Notes: generated by a model not told the origin, from the letters alone. A DNA stretch of 64,000 nt from Mercurialis annua (GCF_937616625.2 NC_065570.1:34541665-34605664), one strand, 5' to 3'. Shown: positions 1 through 15,035, counted from the first letter of the stretch. Numbers and translations are program-made.

Positions 1-2655
1 ACCAAATCATGCTTAGGTAATCGGAATACGCATAAAAGAGATTTAAGACGCGACATACTTATCTAGCGTCACTTTACACGCACACTTTGAGTAAAATAAC
101 ATAACCATACCTAGGTAATCAGAACGACGCGTTAAAGAGACTTGAGATGTGACATACTAATCCATTTTCACTGTTCCCGCACACTTTGCGTAATATAACC
201 TAACCATGCATAGGTAATCAGAACGACGCGTTAGAGATACTTGTGACGCGACATAAGCACAGTAATCGAAACGACGCGTTAAAGAGACTTGAAACGCGCC
301 ATACTGATCTAGCGTCACTTTTTACACACGCTTTGCGTAATATAATCTAACCATGCATAGGTAATTGGAACGACGCGTTAAAGAGACTTGAGACGCGACT
401 TACTAATCAATTTTCATTTTTCACGCACACTTTGCGTCATATAAACTAACCATGCTTAGGTAATCTGAACGACGTGTTAGAGAGACTTGTGACGCAACAT
501 AAGCATGGTAATCGAAACGACGCGTTAAAGATACTTGAGTCGCGACATAGAAATCTATTGTCACTTTTCACGCACACTTTGCGTAATATAACCTAACCAT
601 GTTTAGGTAATCGGAACGAAGCATTAAAGAGACTTGACATGCGACATACAAATCTAGCGTCAATTTTCACTCACACTTTACGTAATATTACCTAACCATT
701 TTTAGGTAATCGGAACGACGCGTTAGAAAGACTTGAGACGCGCCATACTAATCTAGCGTTACTTTTTACACAGACTTTGCGTAATATAAACTAACCATGC
801 TTAGGTAATCGGAACAAGGAGATAAAGAAACTTCAGACGCGACATACTAATTTAGCGTCACTTTCCACGCACACTTTGCGTAATATAACCTAACCATGCT
901 TAGGTAATCGGAACGACGCATTAAAGAGAATTGAGACGCAACATATTAATCAATTGTCACTTTTCACGCACACTTTGCGTAATATAACCTAACCATGCTT
1001 AGTTAAGTAGAACGACGCGTTCGAGAGACTTGTTACACGACATAAGCATAGTAATCGAAACGACGCGTTAAAGAGACTTGAAACGCGCCATACTAATCTA
1101 GCGTCAATTTTTACAGACACTTTGCGTAATATAACCTAACCATGCTTTGGTAATAGGAACGACGTGTTGCAGTGACTTGAGACACGCCATACTAATTTAG
1201 CATCACTTTTTACTCACACTTTGTGTAATATAACCTAACCATGCTTAGGTAATCGGAACTACACATTAAAGAGACTTGTGACGCGACATAAGCATGGTAA
1301 TCAAAACGACGGGTTAAAGAGACTTGAGATGCTTCATACTAATCAATTGTCATTTTTCACGCACACTTTGCGTAATATAACCTAACCATGCTTAGGTAAT
1401 CGGAACGAAGCATTAAAGAGACTTAATATGCGACATACTAATCTGGCATCACTTTTCACGCACACTTTGCGTAAAATAACCTAACCAGGCTTATGTAATA
1501 GGACCTACGCGTAAGAAATACTTGAGACGCGACAAACTAATCCAACGTAACTTTTCACGCACACTTTGCGTAATATAATCTAACCATGCTTAGCTAATCG
1601 GAACGATGCGTTAAAGAGACTTCAGACGCGCCATGCTAATTTAGTGTCACTTTTGACGCACACTTTGCGTAATATAAACTAACCATGCTTAAGTAATCGG
1701 AACAATGCGTTTAAGTGACTTGAGAAGCGACATACTAATCTAGCGTCACTATTCACGCACTCTTTGCGTAATATAACATAACCATGCTTAGGTAATCGGA
1801 ATGACGCGTAAATGAGACTTGAGACGCAACATACAATCTATTTTCACTTTTCACTCACACTTTGCGCAAAATAACCTTACCATGCTTAAATAATCGCAAC
1901 AACACGTTAAAGTGACTTGAGAAGCGACATACTAATCTAGCGTCACTATTCACGCACTCTTTGCGTAATATAACATAACCATGCTTAGGTAATCGGAATG
2001 ACGCGTAAAAGAGACTTGAGACGCAACATACTAATCTATTTTCACTCACTTTGCGCAAAATAACCTTACCATGCTTAAATAATCGCAACAACGCGTTAAA
2101 GAGACTTGAGACGCGACATACTAATCTAGCATCACTATTCACGCTCTCTTTGCGCAATGTAACCGGACCATGCTTAGGTAATCGGAACGACGTGATAAAG
2201 AGACTTGAGACGCGACATACTAATCTAGCGTCACTTTTCGCGCACACTTTGCATAGTATAACCTAACCATACTTAGGTAATCGGAACACGCGTTAAAGAG
2301 ACTTGAGACGTAACATACTAATCTAGCGTCAGTTTTCACGCACCTTTTGCGTAAAATAACCTAACCATGCTAAGATAATCGGAACAACGCGTAAAAAAGA
2401 CTTGAGACGCGACATACTAATCTAGCGTAACTTTTCACGCAAACTTTGCGTAATATAACCTAACGATGCTTAGGAAATCGGAACGACGCATTAAAGAGAC
2501 TTGAGTAGCGACATACTAATCTAGCGTCACTTTTCCCGCACATTTTGCGTAATATAACCTAACCATGCTTACGTAATCCGAAAAACGCGTTAAAGAGACT
2601 TCAGACGCGTCATACTAATCTAGCGTCACTTTTCACGCACACTTTCCGTAATATA
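1..2655. repeat. Satellite A higher-order repeat 1, copy 1
   Basis: The stretch beginning at position 1 recurs from 2,656 with shared private variants: the GGTAATCGG(A/T)ATACGCAT(A/G) start, a TTTGAGTAAAATAACATAAC variant, AACAAGGAGATAAAGAAACT, and CAGGCTTATGTAATAGGACC. The offset is 2,655 bp at two checked points (1 to 2,656, and 89 to 2,744). Copy 1 carries an extra 197-bp local duplication (about 1,714-2,107) that copy 2 lacks, while copy 2 carries about one extra monomer near 3,510-3,610. The left limit is set only by the window edge, so the true start may lie outside. Confidence 0.9.
1714..2107. repeat. Local two-monomer duplication in satellite A
   Basis: The marker AGTGACTTGAGAAGCGACAT occurs at 1,714 and again at 1,911, a 197-bp offset (two monomers). 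The copies share the variants TTCACGCACTCTTTGCG, AACATAACCATGC, GGAATGACGCGTAAA and TTTGCGCAAAATAACC. The second higher-order copy near 4,470 has a single version. The duplication therefore followed the 2.65-kb amplification in copy 1, or was lost from copy 2. Confidence 0.8.
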
Positions 2656-5011
2656 ACCAAACCATGCTTAGGTAATCGGTATACGCATAGAAGAGATTTA
2701 AGACGCGACATACTTATCTAGCGTCACTTTTCACGCACACTTTGAGTAAAATAACATAACTATACCTAGGTAATCGGAACGACGCGTTAAAGAAACTTGA
2801 GATGTGACGTACTAATCCATTGTCACTGTTCCCGCACACTTTGCGTAATATAACCTAACCATGAATAGGTAATCAGAACGACGCGTTAGAGATACTTGTG
2901 ACGCGACATAAGCACAATAATCGAAACGACGCGTTAAAGAGACTTGAAACGCGCCATACTGATCTAGCGTCACTTTTTACACACGCTTTGCGTAATATAA
3001 TCTAACCATGCATAGGTAATTGGAACGACGCGTTAAAGAGACTTGAGACGCGACTTACTAATCAATTTTCATTTTTCACGCACACTTTGCGTCATATAAA
3101 CTAACCATGCTCAGGTAATCAGAACGACGTGTTAGAGAGACTTGTGATGCAACATAAGCATGGTAATCGAAACGACGCGTTAAAGATACTTGAGTCGCGA
3201 CATAGAAATCTATTGTCACTTTTCACGCACACTTTGCGTAATATAACCTAACCATGTTTAGGTAATCGAAATGAAGCATTAAAGAGACTTGACATGCGAC
3301 ATGCAAATCTAGCGTCACTTTTCACTCACACTTTACGTAATATTACCTAACAATTCTTAGGTAATCGGAACGACGCGTTCGAAAGACTTGAGACGCGCCA
3401 TACTAATCTAGCGTCACTTTTTACACACACTTTGCGTAATATAAACTAACCATGCTTAGGTAATCGGAACAAGGAGATAAAGAAACTTCAGACGCGACAT
3501 ACTGATTTAGCGTCACTTTTCATGCACACTTTGCGTAACCTAACTTAATCATGGTTAGCTAATCGGTACAACGCGTTAAAGAGAATTGAGACGCGACATA
3601 TTAATCCAGCGTCACTTTCCACGCACACTTTGCGTAATATAACCTAACCATGCTTAGGTAATCGGAACGACGCATTAAAGAGAATTGAGACGCAACATAT
3701 TAATCAATTGTCACTTTTCACGCACACTTTGCGTAATATAACCTAACCATGCTTAGTTAAGTAGAACGACGCGTTCGAGAGACTTGTTACGCGACATAAG
3801 CATAGTAATCGAAAAGACGCGTTAAAGAGACTTGAAACGCGCCATACTAATCTAGCGTCACTTTTTACACACACTTTGCGTAATATAACCTAACCATGCT
3901 TCGGTAATAGGAACGACGTGTTGCAGTGACTTGAGACGCGCCATACTAATTTAGCGTCACTTTTTACTCACACTTTGCATAATATAACCTAACCATGCTT
4001 AGGTAATCGGAACTACACATTAAAGAGTTGTGACGCGACATAAGCATGGTAATCAAAACGACGGGTTAAAGAGACTTGAGATGCTGCACACTAATCAATT
4101 GTCACTTTTCACGCACACTCTGCGTAATATAACCTAACCATGCTTAGGTAATCGGAACGAAGCATTAAAGAGACTTGATACGCGACATACTAATCTGGCA
4201 TCACTTTTCACGCACACTTTGCGTAAAATAACCTAACCAGGCTTATGTAATAGGACCTACGCGTAAGAGATACTTGATACGCAACAAACTTATCCAACGT
4301 AACTTTTCACGCACACTTTGTGTAATATAATCTAACCATGCTTAGCTAATCGGAACGATGCGTTAAAGAGACTTCAGACGCGCCATACTAATTTAGTGTC
4401 ACTTTTGACGCACACTTTGCGTAATATAACCTAACCATGCTTAAGTAATCTGAACAACGCGTTAAAGAGACTTGAGAAGTGACATACTAATCTAGCGTCA
4501 CTATTCACGCACTCTTTGCGTAATATAACATAATCATGCTTAGGTAATCGGAATGACGCGTAAAAGAGACTTGAGACGCAACATACTAATCAATTTTCAC
4601 TTTTCACTCACACTTTGCGCAAAATAACCTAACCATGCTTAAATAATCGCAACAACGCGTTAAAGAGACTTGAGACGTGACATACTAATCTAGCATCACT
4701 ATTCACGCTCTCTTTGCGCAATGTAACCGAACCATGCTTAGGTAATCGGAACGACGTGATAAAGAAACTTGAGACGCGACATACTAATCTAGCGTCACTT
4801 TTCGCGCACACTTTGCATAGTATAACCTAACCATACTTAGGTAATCGGAACACGCGTTAAAGAGACTTGAGAAGTAACATACTAATCTAGCGTCAGTTTT
4901 CACGCACCTTTTGCGTAAAATAACCTAACCATGCTAAGATAATCGGACCAACGCGTAAAAAAGACTTGAGACGCGACATACTAATCTAGCGTAACTTTTC
5001 ACGCACACTTT
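2656..5011. repeat. Satellite A higher-order repeat 1, copy 2
   Basis: This is the second copy of the block at 1-2,655, with the same order of diagnostic monomer variants. It ends about 390 bp earlier than copy 1 in register. At about 5,000 it jumps from the monomer equivalent to copy-1 position about 2,440 straight to the equivalent of copy-1 position about 85 (TTTGAGTAAAATAACATAAC). The switch lies inside a conserved CTTTTCACGCACACTTT stretch, as expected for unequal exchange between monomers. Confidence 0.88.
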
Positions 5012-5725
5012 GAGTAAAATAACATAACCATACCTAGGTAATCGGAACGACGCGTTAAAGAGACTTGAGATGTGACATACTAATCCATTGTCACTGTTCC
5101 CGCACACTTTGCGTAATAAAACCTAACCATGCATAGGTAATCAGAACGACGCGTTAGAGATACTTGTGACGCGACATAAGCACAGTAATCGAAACGACGC
5201 GTTAAAGAGACTTGAAACGCGCCATACTGATCTTGGGTCACTTTTTACACACGCTTTGCGTAATATAATCTAACCATGCATAGGTAATTGGAACGACGCG
5301 TTAAAGAGACTTGAGACGCGACTTACTAATCAATTTTCATTTTTCACGCACACTTTGCGTCATATAAACTAACCATGCTCAGGTAATCAGAACGACGTGT
5401 TAGAGAGACTTGTGACGCAACATAAGCATGGTAATCGAAACGACGCGTTAAAGATACTTGAGTCGCGACATAGAAATCTAATGTCACTTTTCACGCACAC
5501 TTTGCGTAATATAACCAAACCATGTTTAGGTAATCGAAACGACGCGTTAGAAAGACTTGAGACGCGCCATACTAATCTAGCGTCACTTTTTACACAGACT
5601 TTGCGTAATATAAACTAACCACGCTTAGGTAATCGGAACAAGGAGATAAAGAAACTTCAGACGCGACATACTAATTTAGCGTCACTTTTCACGCACACTT
5701 TGCGTAATATAACCTAACCATGCTT
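5012..5725. repeat. Satellite A higher-order repeat 1, partial copy 3
   Basis: A third, shortened copy of the 2.65-kb block. It follows copies 1 and 2 from the GAGTAAAATAACATAACC variant through the compound units containing ACATAAGCACAG to the AACAAGGAGATAAAGAAACT marker near 5,636. An internal deletion of more than one monomer occurs near 5,530 relative to copy 1 (about 610-710). After about 5,725 it no longer tracks copies 1 and 2. Confidence 0.8.
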
Positions 5726-8700
5726 AGGTAATCAGAACGACGCGTTTCAGAGGCTTGAGAAGCGACATACTAATCTAGCGTCACGTTTCACGCACACTTT
5801 ACGTAAAATAACCTAACCATGCTTAGGTAATCGGAACGAGGCGTTATAAAGACTTGCGACGCGACATACTAATCTACTGTCACTTTTCATGCACGGTTTG
5901 CGTAATATAACCTAACCATGCTTTGGTAATCGGAACGACGTGTTAAAGAGACTTGTAACGTGACATAAGCATGGTAATCAAAACGACGCGTTAAAGAGAC
6001 TTAAGAGGCGTCATACTAATCTAGCGTCACTTTTTACGCACACATTCCGTATTATTACCGAACCATGCTTTGGTAATCGAAACGACGCTTTAAAGGGACT
6101 TGAGAAGCGACATACTAATCTATTGTCACTTTTCACCCACACGTTGCGTAATATAACGGCTTGGGTAATCGAACCGACGCATTAAATATACTCTAGACGC
6201 GACATACTAAACTTGTGTCACTTTTCACGCACAATTTGCGTAATATAAAATAACCATGCTTAGGTAATTGGAACGACGCGTTAGAGAGACTAGTGACGTG
6301 GTATAATAATCGCGCGTCACGTTTTATGCACACTTTGCATAATATAATCTAACCATGCTTAGGTAATCCGAACGGCGCGTTAATGTCACTTGAGTCGAGC
6401 CATACTAATTTAGCGTCACTTTTAACTCACACTTTTCATAATATAACCAAACCATGCTTAGGTAATCAGAACGACGCCTGAAAAATACTTGAGACGCGAC
6501 ATACTAATCTAGCGTAACTATTCACGCACTCTTTGCGTAATATAACCTAACCATGCTTAGGAAATAGGAACAACGCATTAAAAAGACTTGAGACGTACCA
6601 TACTAATCTATTTTCACTTTTCACGCACACTTTGTGTAATATAACCTAACCATGCTTAGGTAATCGGAACGGCGCGTTAGAGAGACTTGTGACGCGACAT
6701 AAATATGGTAATCGAAACGACACATTAAAGAGACTTGCGATGCGACATACAAATCTATTGTCACTTTTCACGCAAACTTTGCGTAATATAACCTAACCAT
6801 GATTAGGTAATAGGAACGACGCGTTAAAGAGACTTGTGATGTGACATACTAATCTAGCGTCACTTTTTACGCACACTTCGATTAATATAACTAAACCATG
6901 CTTAGGTAATTGGAACGACGCGTTAGAGAGACTTGTGATGCGATATAAATATGGTAATCGAAACGACACATTTAAGAGACTTGCGATGCGACATACTAAT
7001 TTAGCATAATATACCCTAACTTTGAATATGTAATCGAACAACGCCTAATAAAGACTTGAGATGCGACATACTAATCTAGCGTCACTTTTCACGCATACTT
7101 TGCGTCAAATAAACCAAGCTTAGGTAATAGGAACTACGCGTTAGAGACACTTGAGACGCGACATGCTAATCTAGCGTCACTTTTAACGCACACTTTGCGT
7201 AATATAACCTAACCATACTTAGGTAATCGGAACGACAGTTAAAGAGACTTGAGACGCGACATACTAATCTGGCGTCACTTTTCACGAACACTTTACGTAA
7301 AATAACCTAACCATGCCTAGGTAATCGGAACGACGCATTAAAAATATTTGAGATGCTACATACTAATATATTGTCACGTTTCACGCACACTTTGCGTAAT
7401 ATAATCTAACCATTCATAGGTAATCAGAACGACGCATTAGAGACACTTGTGACGGGACATAAGCACAGTAATCGAAACGACGCGTTAAAGAGACTTGAGA
7501 CGCGACATACTACTTTAGCGTCACTTTTCACGCACACTTTGCGTAATATAACTAAACCATGCTTAGGTGATCGGAACGACGAGTTAAAGAGACTTAAGAC
7601 GCACACATTGCGTAATATAACCTAAGCATGCTTAGGTAATCGGAACGACGCGTTAAAGAGACTTGAGACGCGACATACTAATCCAGCGTCACTTTTCATG
7701 CACACTCCGCGTAAAATAACCTAACCATGCTTAGGTAATCGGAACGGCACGGTAAAGACACTTGCAACGCGACATAATCATCTATTGTCACTTTTCACGC
7801 ACACTTTGTGTAATATAACCTAACCATGCTTTGGTAATCGGAACGACGTGTTAGAAAGACTTGTAAAGTGACATAAGCATGGTAATCGAAATGATACGTA
7901 AAAGAGACTTGAGACGCGACATACTAACCTAGCAAATGTTTTCACACACACATTGCGTAATATAACCTAACCATGCTTTGGTAATCGGAACGACGCGTTA
8001 AAGAAACTTGAGATGCGACATACTAATCTAGAGTCACTTTTCACGCGCACTTTGCGTAAAATAACCTAACCATGCATAGGTAATCGGAACGGCACGTTAA
8101 AGACACTTGTAATGCGACATACTAAGCCTAGCGTCACTTTTCACGCACACTTTATGTAAATAACCTAACCATGCTTAGGTAATCGGAATGACGCGTTAAA
8201 GAGACTTGAGATGCGACATACTAATTTATTTTCAATTTTCACTCAAACTTTGCGTAATATTATCTAACCATGCTTAGCTAATCAGAACGACGCATTAGAG
8301 ACACTTATGACACGACATAAGCATGATAATCGAAACGACGCATTAAAGAGACTTGAAACGCGCAATACTAATCTAGCGTCACTTTTTACGCTTGCTTTGC
8401 GTAATATAACCTAACCACGCTTAGGTAATCGGAACGACGCGTTAAAGACAATTGAAAACGTGACATACTAATCTAGCATCATTTTTCACGCACACTTTGC
8501 GTAATATAAATTAACGACGCGTTACAGAGACTTGAGACGCGACATTCTAACCTAGCAACAGTTTTCATGCACACATTGCACAATATAACCTAACCACGAT
8601 TAGAGAATCGGAACGACGCGTTAAAGAGACTTGAGACGCGACATAGTGATCTATTGTCACTTTTCACGCACACTTTGGGTAATATAACCTAACCATGATT

Positions 8701-11700
8701 AGGTAATCGGAACAACGCAATAAAGAGAGTTGAGACACTACATACTAATCTAGCGTCACATTTCATGTACACTTTGCGTAATATAACCTAACAATGCTCA
8801 GGTAATCGAACGAGGCGTTAAAGAGACTTGAGAAGCGACATACTAATATAGCGTCACTTTTCACGCACACTTTGCGTAATATAACCTAACAATGCTTAGG
8901 TAATCGGAACATGCGTTAAAGAGACTTGAGACGCGACATACTAATCTATTGTCACTTTTCACGCACACTATGCGTAATATAACTAACCATGCTTAGGTAA
9001 TCTCAACGACACATTAAAAAGACTTGAGACGCGCCATACCTAATCAAACGTCAGTTTTCAAGTACACTTTGCGTAATACAACCTAACCATGCTTAGCTAA
9101 TCGGAACGACGCGTTAAAGAGACTTAAGACGCGACATACTAATCTAGCATCACTTTTCACGCAAACTTTGCGTAATCTAACTTAACCATGTTTAGCTAAT
9201 TGGTACAACGCGTTAAAGAGAATTGATACGCGACATATTAATCTAGCGTCACTTTCCACGCACACTTTGCGTAATATAACCTAACCATGCTTAGGTAATC
9301 GGAACGACGCGTTAAATAAAAGTGTGACGCGACATACTGATTTATTGTTACTTTTCACACACAGTTTGCGTAATATAACCTAACCATGCTTAGGTAATCA
9401 TAACAACGCGTTAAAGAGAATTGAGACGCGACATACTTATTTAGCGTAACATTTCACGCACACTTTGCGTAATATAACCATGCTTAGGTAATCGGAACGG
9501 CGCGTTAAATAGACGTGTGACGCGACATACTAATTTATTGTTACTTTTCACAAAAACTTTGCGTAATATGACCTAACCATGCTTAGGTAATCAGAACAAC
9601 ACGTTAAAGAGAATTGAGACACGACATACTTATCTAGTAGCGTAACGTTTCACGCACACTTTGCGTAATATAACCTAACCATGCTTTCGTAATCGGAACG
9701 ACGCGTTAAATAGACGTGAGACGAGACATACTAATCTATTGTCATTTTTCACGCACACTTTGCGTAATATGACCTAACCATGCTTAGGTAATCGAAACGA
9801 CGTCAGAGAGACTTGTGACGCGACATACGCATGAAAATCCAAACAACGAGTTAAAATGACTGGAGACGCGACATACTAATCTAGCGTCACTTATCAGGCA
9901 CACTTTCCGTAAAATAACCTGACCATGCCTAGGTTATCGGAACAACACGCTAAAGAGAATTGAGACGCGACATACTAATCTAGCGTCACTTTTCACGCAC
10001 ACTTTGCGTAAAATAACCTAATCATGCTTAGGTAATCGGAACAACCTGTTAAAGAGACTTAAGACGCGACATACTAAACTAGCGTCTAATTTCACGCACA
10101 CTTTGCGTAATGTAACAACGTGTTAAAGAGACCTAAGACGAGACATACTTATCTAGCGTCTAATTTCACGCACACTTTGCGTAATGTAACCTTACTATGC
10201 TTAGGTAATCATAAAGACGCGTTAAAGAGACTTGTGACGCGACATAAGCATGGTAATCAAAACGACGAGTTAAAGTGACTTAAGACGCGACATACTAATC
10301 TAGCGTCACCTTTCAGGCACACTTTGGGTAAAATAACCTGACCATGCTTAGGTAATCGGAACCACACGCAAAAGAGAATTGAGACGTGACATACTGATCT
10401 AGCGTCACTTTTCACGCACACTTTGCGTAAAATAACCTAATCATACTTTGGTAATTGAAAGAACGCGTTAAAAAGACTTAAGACGCGACATACTAATCTA
10501 GCGTCTCTTTTCACGCGCACTTTGCGTAATATAACCTAACTATGCTTAGGTAATAAGAACGACGCGTTAAAGAGACTTGCGACGCGGCATACTAATCTAG
10601 CGTCGCATTTCACGCACACTGTGCGTAATATAACCTAACCATGCCTAGGTAATCGAAAAGAGGCGATAAAAAGACTTGAGACGCGACATACTAATCTACA
10701 GTAACTTTTCACGCACACTTTGCATAATATAACCTAACCATGCTTAGGTAATCGGAACAATGCGTTAAAGAGAATTGAGACGTGATATACTAATCTAGCG
10801 TAAATTTTCACGCACACTTCACGTAATATAACCTAACCATGCTTTGGTAATCAGAACGACGCGTTAAATAGACTTGAGACGCGACATACTAATCTATCGT
10901 CACTTTTCACGTACACTTTCTGTAAAGCAACCTAACAATCCTTAGGTAATCGGTACAACGCGTTAAAGAGAATTGAGATGCGACATACTAATCTAGCGTC
11001 ACTTTCCATGCACACTTTGCGTAATATAACCTAACCATGCTTAGGTAATCAAAACGACGCGGTAAATAGACTTGAGACGCGACATACTAATGTTTATTAC
11101 TTTTCACGCACACTTTTTCTAATGTAACCTAACCATCCTTACGTAATCGGTACAACGCGTTAAATACATTTCAGACGCAACATACTAATGTAGCGTCACT
11201 TTTCAAGCCAACTTTTCGTATAATAATCTAACCATGCTTAGATAACCGGAACGATGCGTTAAAGAGACTTCAGAGGCAACATACTAATCTAGCGTCACTT
11301 TTCACGCAAACTTTGCGTAATATAACCTAACCATGCTCAGGAAATCGGAACGACGCATTAAAGAGACTTGAGTAGCAACATAATAATATAGCGTCACTTT
11401 TCGCGCACACTTTGCGTAATATGACATAACCATGCTTACGTAATCGGAAAGACGCGTTAAAGAGACTTGAGACGCAACATACTAATCTAGCGTCCCTTTT
11501 CACGCACACTTTACGTAATATAACCTAACCATGCTTAGGTAATCGGAATACACATTAAAGAGATTTGAGATGCATCATACTAATCTAGCGTCACTTTTCA
11601 CGCACACTTTGAGTAAAATAACCTAACCATGCCTAGGTAATCGGAACGACGCGTTAAAAAGACTTGAGATGCTCCATACTAATATATTGTCACTTTTCAC

Positions 11701-12741
11701 GCACACTTTGCATAATATAATCTAACCATGCTTAGGTAATCAGAACGGCGCGTTAGAGACACTTGTGACACGACATAAGCACAATAATCGAAACGACGAG
11801 TGAAAGAGACTTGAAACACGCCTTACTAATCTAGCGTCACTTATTACGCACGCTTTGCGTAATATCACATAACGATGCTTAGGTAATCGGAATGACGCAT
11901 CAAAGAGACTTGAGTAGCGATATATTAATCTAGCGTAACGTTTCGCACACACTTTGCGCAATATAACCTAACTATGCTTAGGTAATCGGAACGACGGGTT
12001 AATAAGCATGGTAATCAAAACGACGCGTTAAAGAGAATTGAGACGCGAGATACTAATATAGCGTCACTTTTCACGCAGACATTGCGTAATATAACCAAAC
12101 CATGCTTAGGTAAATGGAACGACGTGTTAAAGAGCATTGAGATGCGACATGCTAATCTAGCGTCACTTTTCACGCACACCTTAAGTAACATAACCTAACC
12201 ATGCTTAGGTAAGCAGAACGACACATTACAGAGACTTGAGACGCGATATACTAATCTACCGTCACTTTTCAGCACACTTTGCGTAATATAAGCTTTCCAT
12301 GCTTAGGTAATTGGAACGACGTGTTAAAGAGACTTGAGACGCAATATACTAATCTACCGTCACGTTTTTACGCACACTTTGCGTAATATAACCTAACTAT
12401 GCTTAGGAAATCGGAACGACGTGTTATAGACACTTGACACGCGTCATACTAATCTAGCATCACTTTTCACGCACACTTTGCGTAATATAACCTAACCATG
12501 CTTAGGAAATCGGAACGACGCGTTAGAGAGACTTTAGGTAGGATATACTGATCTATCGTCACTTTTCATGTACACTTTGCGTAATATAATCTAACCATGC
12601 TTAGGTAATCACAATGACGAGTTAAAGAGACTTGTGACGCGAGATAAGCATGGTGATCAAAACGATTCGTTAAAGAGACATGAGACGCCACATACTAATA
12701 TAGCATCACTTTTCACGCACACTTTGCGTGATATAACCTAA

Positions 12742-12888
12742 CCATGATTAGATAATCGGAACGACGTGTTAGAGAGACTTGTGACGCGACATAAGCATGG
12801 TAATCGAAACAACGCATTAAAGAGACTTGAGACGCGACATACTAATCTAGCGTCACTTTTAACGCACTCTTTGTATAATATAACGTAA
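12742..12888. repeat. Compound 147-bp unit of satellite A (example 1)
   Basis: From the CCATGATTAG start to the next CCATGCTTAG start is exactly 147 bp. The unit is a normal 99-bp monomer preceded by a 48-bp partial duplication: the GTAATCGGAACGACG..GAGAGACTTGTGACGCG part, ending in the diagnostic ACATAAGCATG, is followed at once by GTAATCGAAACAACG. About 35 such units, recognised by the ACATAAG junction or close variants, are scattered through the array. Confidence 0.9.
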
Positions 12889-13630
12889 CCATGCTTAGGT
12901 AATCGGAATGACGCATTAAAGAGCCTTGAGACGCGACATACTAATCTAGCGTTACTTTTCACGCACACCTTGCGTAGTATAACCTAGCCATGCTTAGGTA
13001 ATCAGAACGACATCTTAAAGAGACTTGAGATGCGACATACTAATCTAACGTAACTTTTAGCGCACACTTTGCATAATATAACCTAACCATGCTTATGTAA
13101 TCGGAATGACGTGTTAAAGAGACTTGAGACGCGTAATATTAATCTACCGTCACTTTTTACGCACACTTTGCGTACTATGACCTAATCATCTTAGGAAATC
13201 GGAACGACATGTGAGAGAGACTTGACACATGACATTCTAATTTAGCGTTTCTTTTCACGCACACTTTGTGTAATATAACTTAACCATGCTTGGGAAATTG
13301 GAATGACCGTTAGAAAGAGTTGAGATACGATATACTAATCTAGCATCACTTTTGAGACACACTATGCGTAATATAACCTAACCATGCTTAGGTAATTATA
13401 ATGACGCGTTAAAGGGACTTGTGATGCCAGATAAGAATGGTAATCGAAACGACGCGTTAAAGAGATTTGAGACGCGACATACAAATCTAGCGTCACTTTT
13501 CACGCACACTTTGTGTAAAATAACCTAACCATGCTTATGTAATCGGAACGACGCGTTAAAGAGACCTGAGACGCAACATATAATAATCTAGCGTCACTTT
13601 TTACGCAGACTTTGCGTAATAATAACATAA

Positions 13631-13777
13631 CCATGCTTAGATAATCGAAACGACGCGTTATAGAGACTTGTGACGCGACATAAGCATGGTAATCGAAACG
13701 ACGTGTCAAAGTGATTTGAGACGCGACATTCTAATCTAGCGTCACTTTTTACGCACACTTTGCGTAATATAACCTAA
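13631..13777. repeat. Compound 147-bp unit of satellite A (example 2)
   Basis: A second measured example. CCATGCTTAG at 13,631 to CTATGCTAAG at 13,778 is 147 bp, with the ACATAAGCATGG junction at about 13,678. The 48-bp partial duplication has the same breakpoints as in example 1, so the compound unit arose once and was then amplified and dispersed through the array. Confidence 0.9.
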
Positions 13778-14964
13778 CTATGCTAAGTTAATCGGAACAA
13801 TGCATTAGAGAGACTTGTGACGTGACATAAGCATGGTAATCGAAACGACGCATTAAAGAGACTTATGACGCGACATACTAATCTAGCATCACTTTTAACG
13901 CAAACTTTGCATAATATAATCTAAGCATGCTTAGGTAATAGAAACGACGTGTTAAAGTGACTTGAAACGCGCCATACTAATCTAGCGTCACTTTTTACGC
14001 ACACTTTGCATAATTTAACCTAACCATGCTTAGGTAATCGGAAGGACGCGTTAAAGAGACTTGTGACGCGACATACTTATCCAGCGTCACTTTTCACACA
14101 CACTTTGCGTAATATAACCTAACCATGCTTACGTAATCGGAACGACGTGTTAAAAAGACTTGAGATGCGACTTACTAATCTAGCATCACTTTTCACGCAC
14201 GCTTTGCTTAACATAAACTAACCATGCTTAGGTAATCGGAACGACGCGTTAAATAGAATTGATACGCGACATACTAATCTATTGTAACTTTTCACGCACA
14301 CTTTGCGTAATATAACCTAACCATAGTTACGTAATCGGAATGACTCGTTATAGAGACTTGAGACGCAAAATATTAATCTATTGTTACTTTTCACGCAAAC
14401 TTTACGTACTATAACCTAACCGTGCTTAGGTAATCGGAACGACGTGTTAGAGATTTTCGACGCGACATAAGCAAGGTAATCGGAACGACGCGTTAAAGAG
14501 ACTTGAGACGCGACATACTAATCTAGCGTCACTTTTTACGCAAACTTTGCATAATACAACCTAACCATGCTTAGGTAATTCGAACATCGCATTAAAGAGC
14601 CTTGAGACACGACATACTAATCTAACGTCACTTTTCACGCACACCTTGCATAATATAACCTAACCATGCTTAGGTAATCGGAATGACGCATTAAAGACAC
14701 TTGAGACGGGACATATTAATATAGCGTTACTTTTCTCTCACACTTTGCGTAGTATAACCTAACCATTCTTGGGTAATCGGAACGACGCGTTATAAAAACT
14801 TGCGACGCGACATATTAATCTATTGTTGCTTAACACGCAAACTTTGCGTACTATAACCTAACCATGCTTAGGTAATCGGAAAGACGTGTTAGAGAGACTT
14901 GTGCATGACATAAGCAAGGTAATCGAAATGACGCGTTAAAGAGACTTGAGACACGACATACTAA

Positions 14965-15035
14965 TCTAGCGTCACTTTTAGGTAATCGGAAAGACGCATA
15001 AATGAGCCTTGAGACAGAGACTTGCGTAATATAGC
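14965..15035. repeat. Truncated satellite A monomers
   Basis: Two consecutive incomplete monomers occur here. GTCACTTTT is joined directly to AGGTAATCGG near 14,980, so the distal third of one monomer is missing. GAGACAGAGACTT is then joined to GCGTAATATAG near 15,020, so the middle of the next is missing. They lie immediately left of the 784-bp higher-order block, at its apparent boundary. Confidence 0.75.

Larger units (their letters stand above)
5726..15030. repeat. Satellite A, diverged central segment
   Basis: The 99-bp and 147-bp units continue, but long-range copies are less clear than at either end. Short-range dimers exist. One is the GCGTTAAATA..GTGTGACGCG / TTATTGTTACTTTTCAC pair, with its GTTAAATA marker at 9,311, 9,504 and 9,705 (offsets 193 and 201 bp). 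Several shortened monomers occur, for example near 6,155, 8,515 and 10,115. I see no gene, RNA or unrelated insertion in this stretch. Confidence 0.85.
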
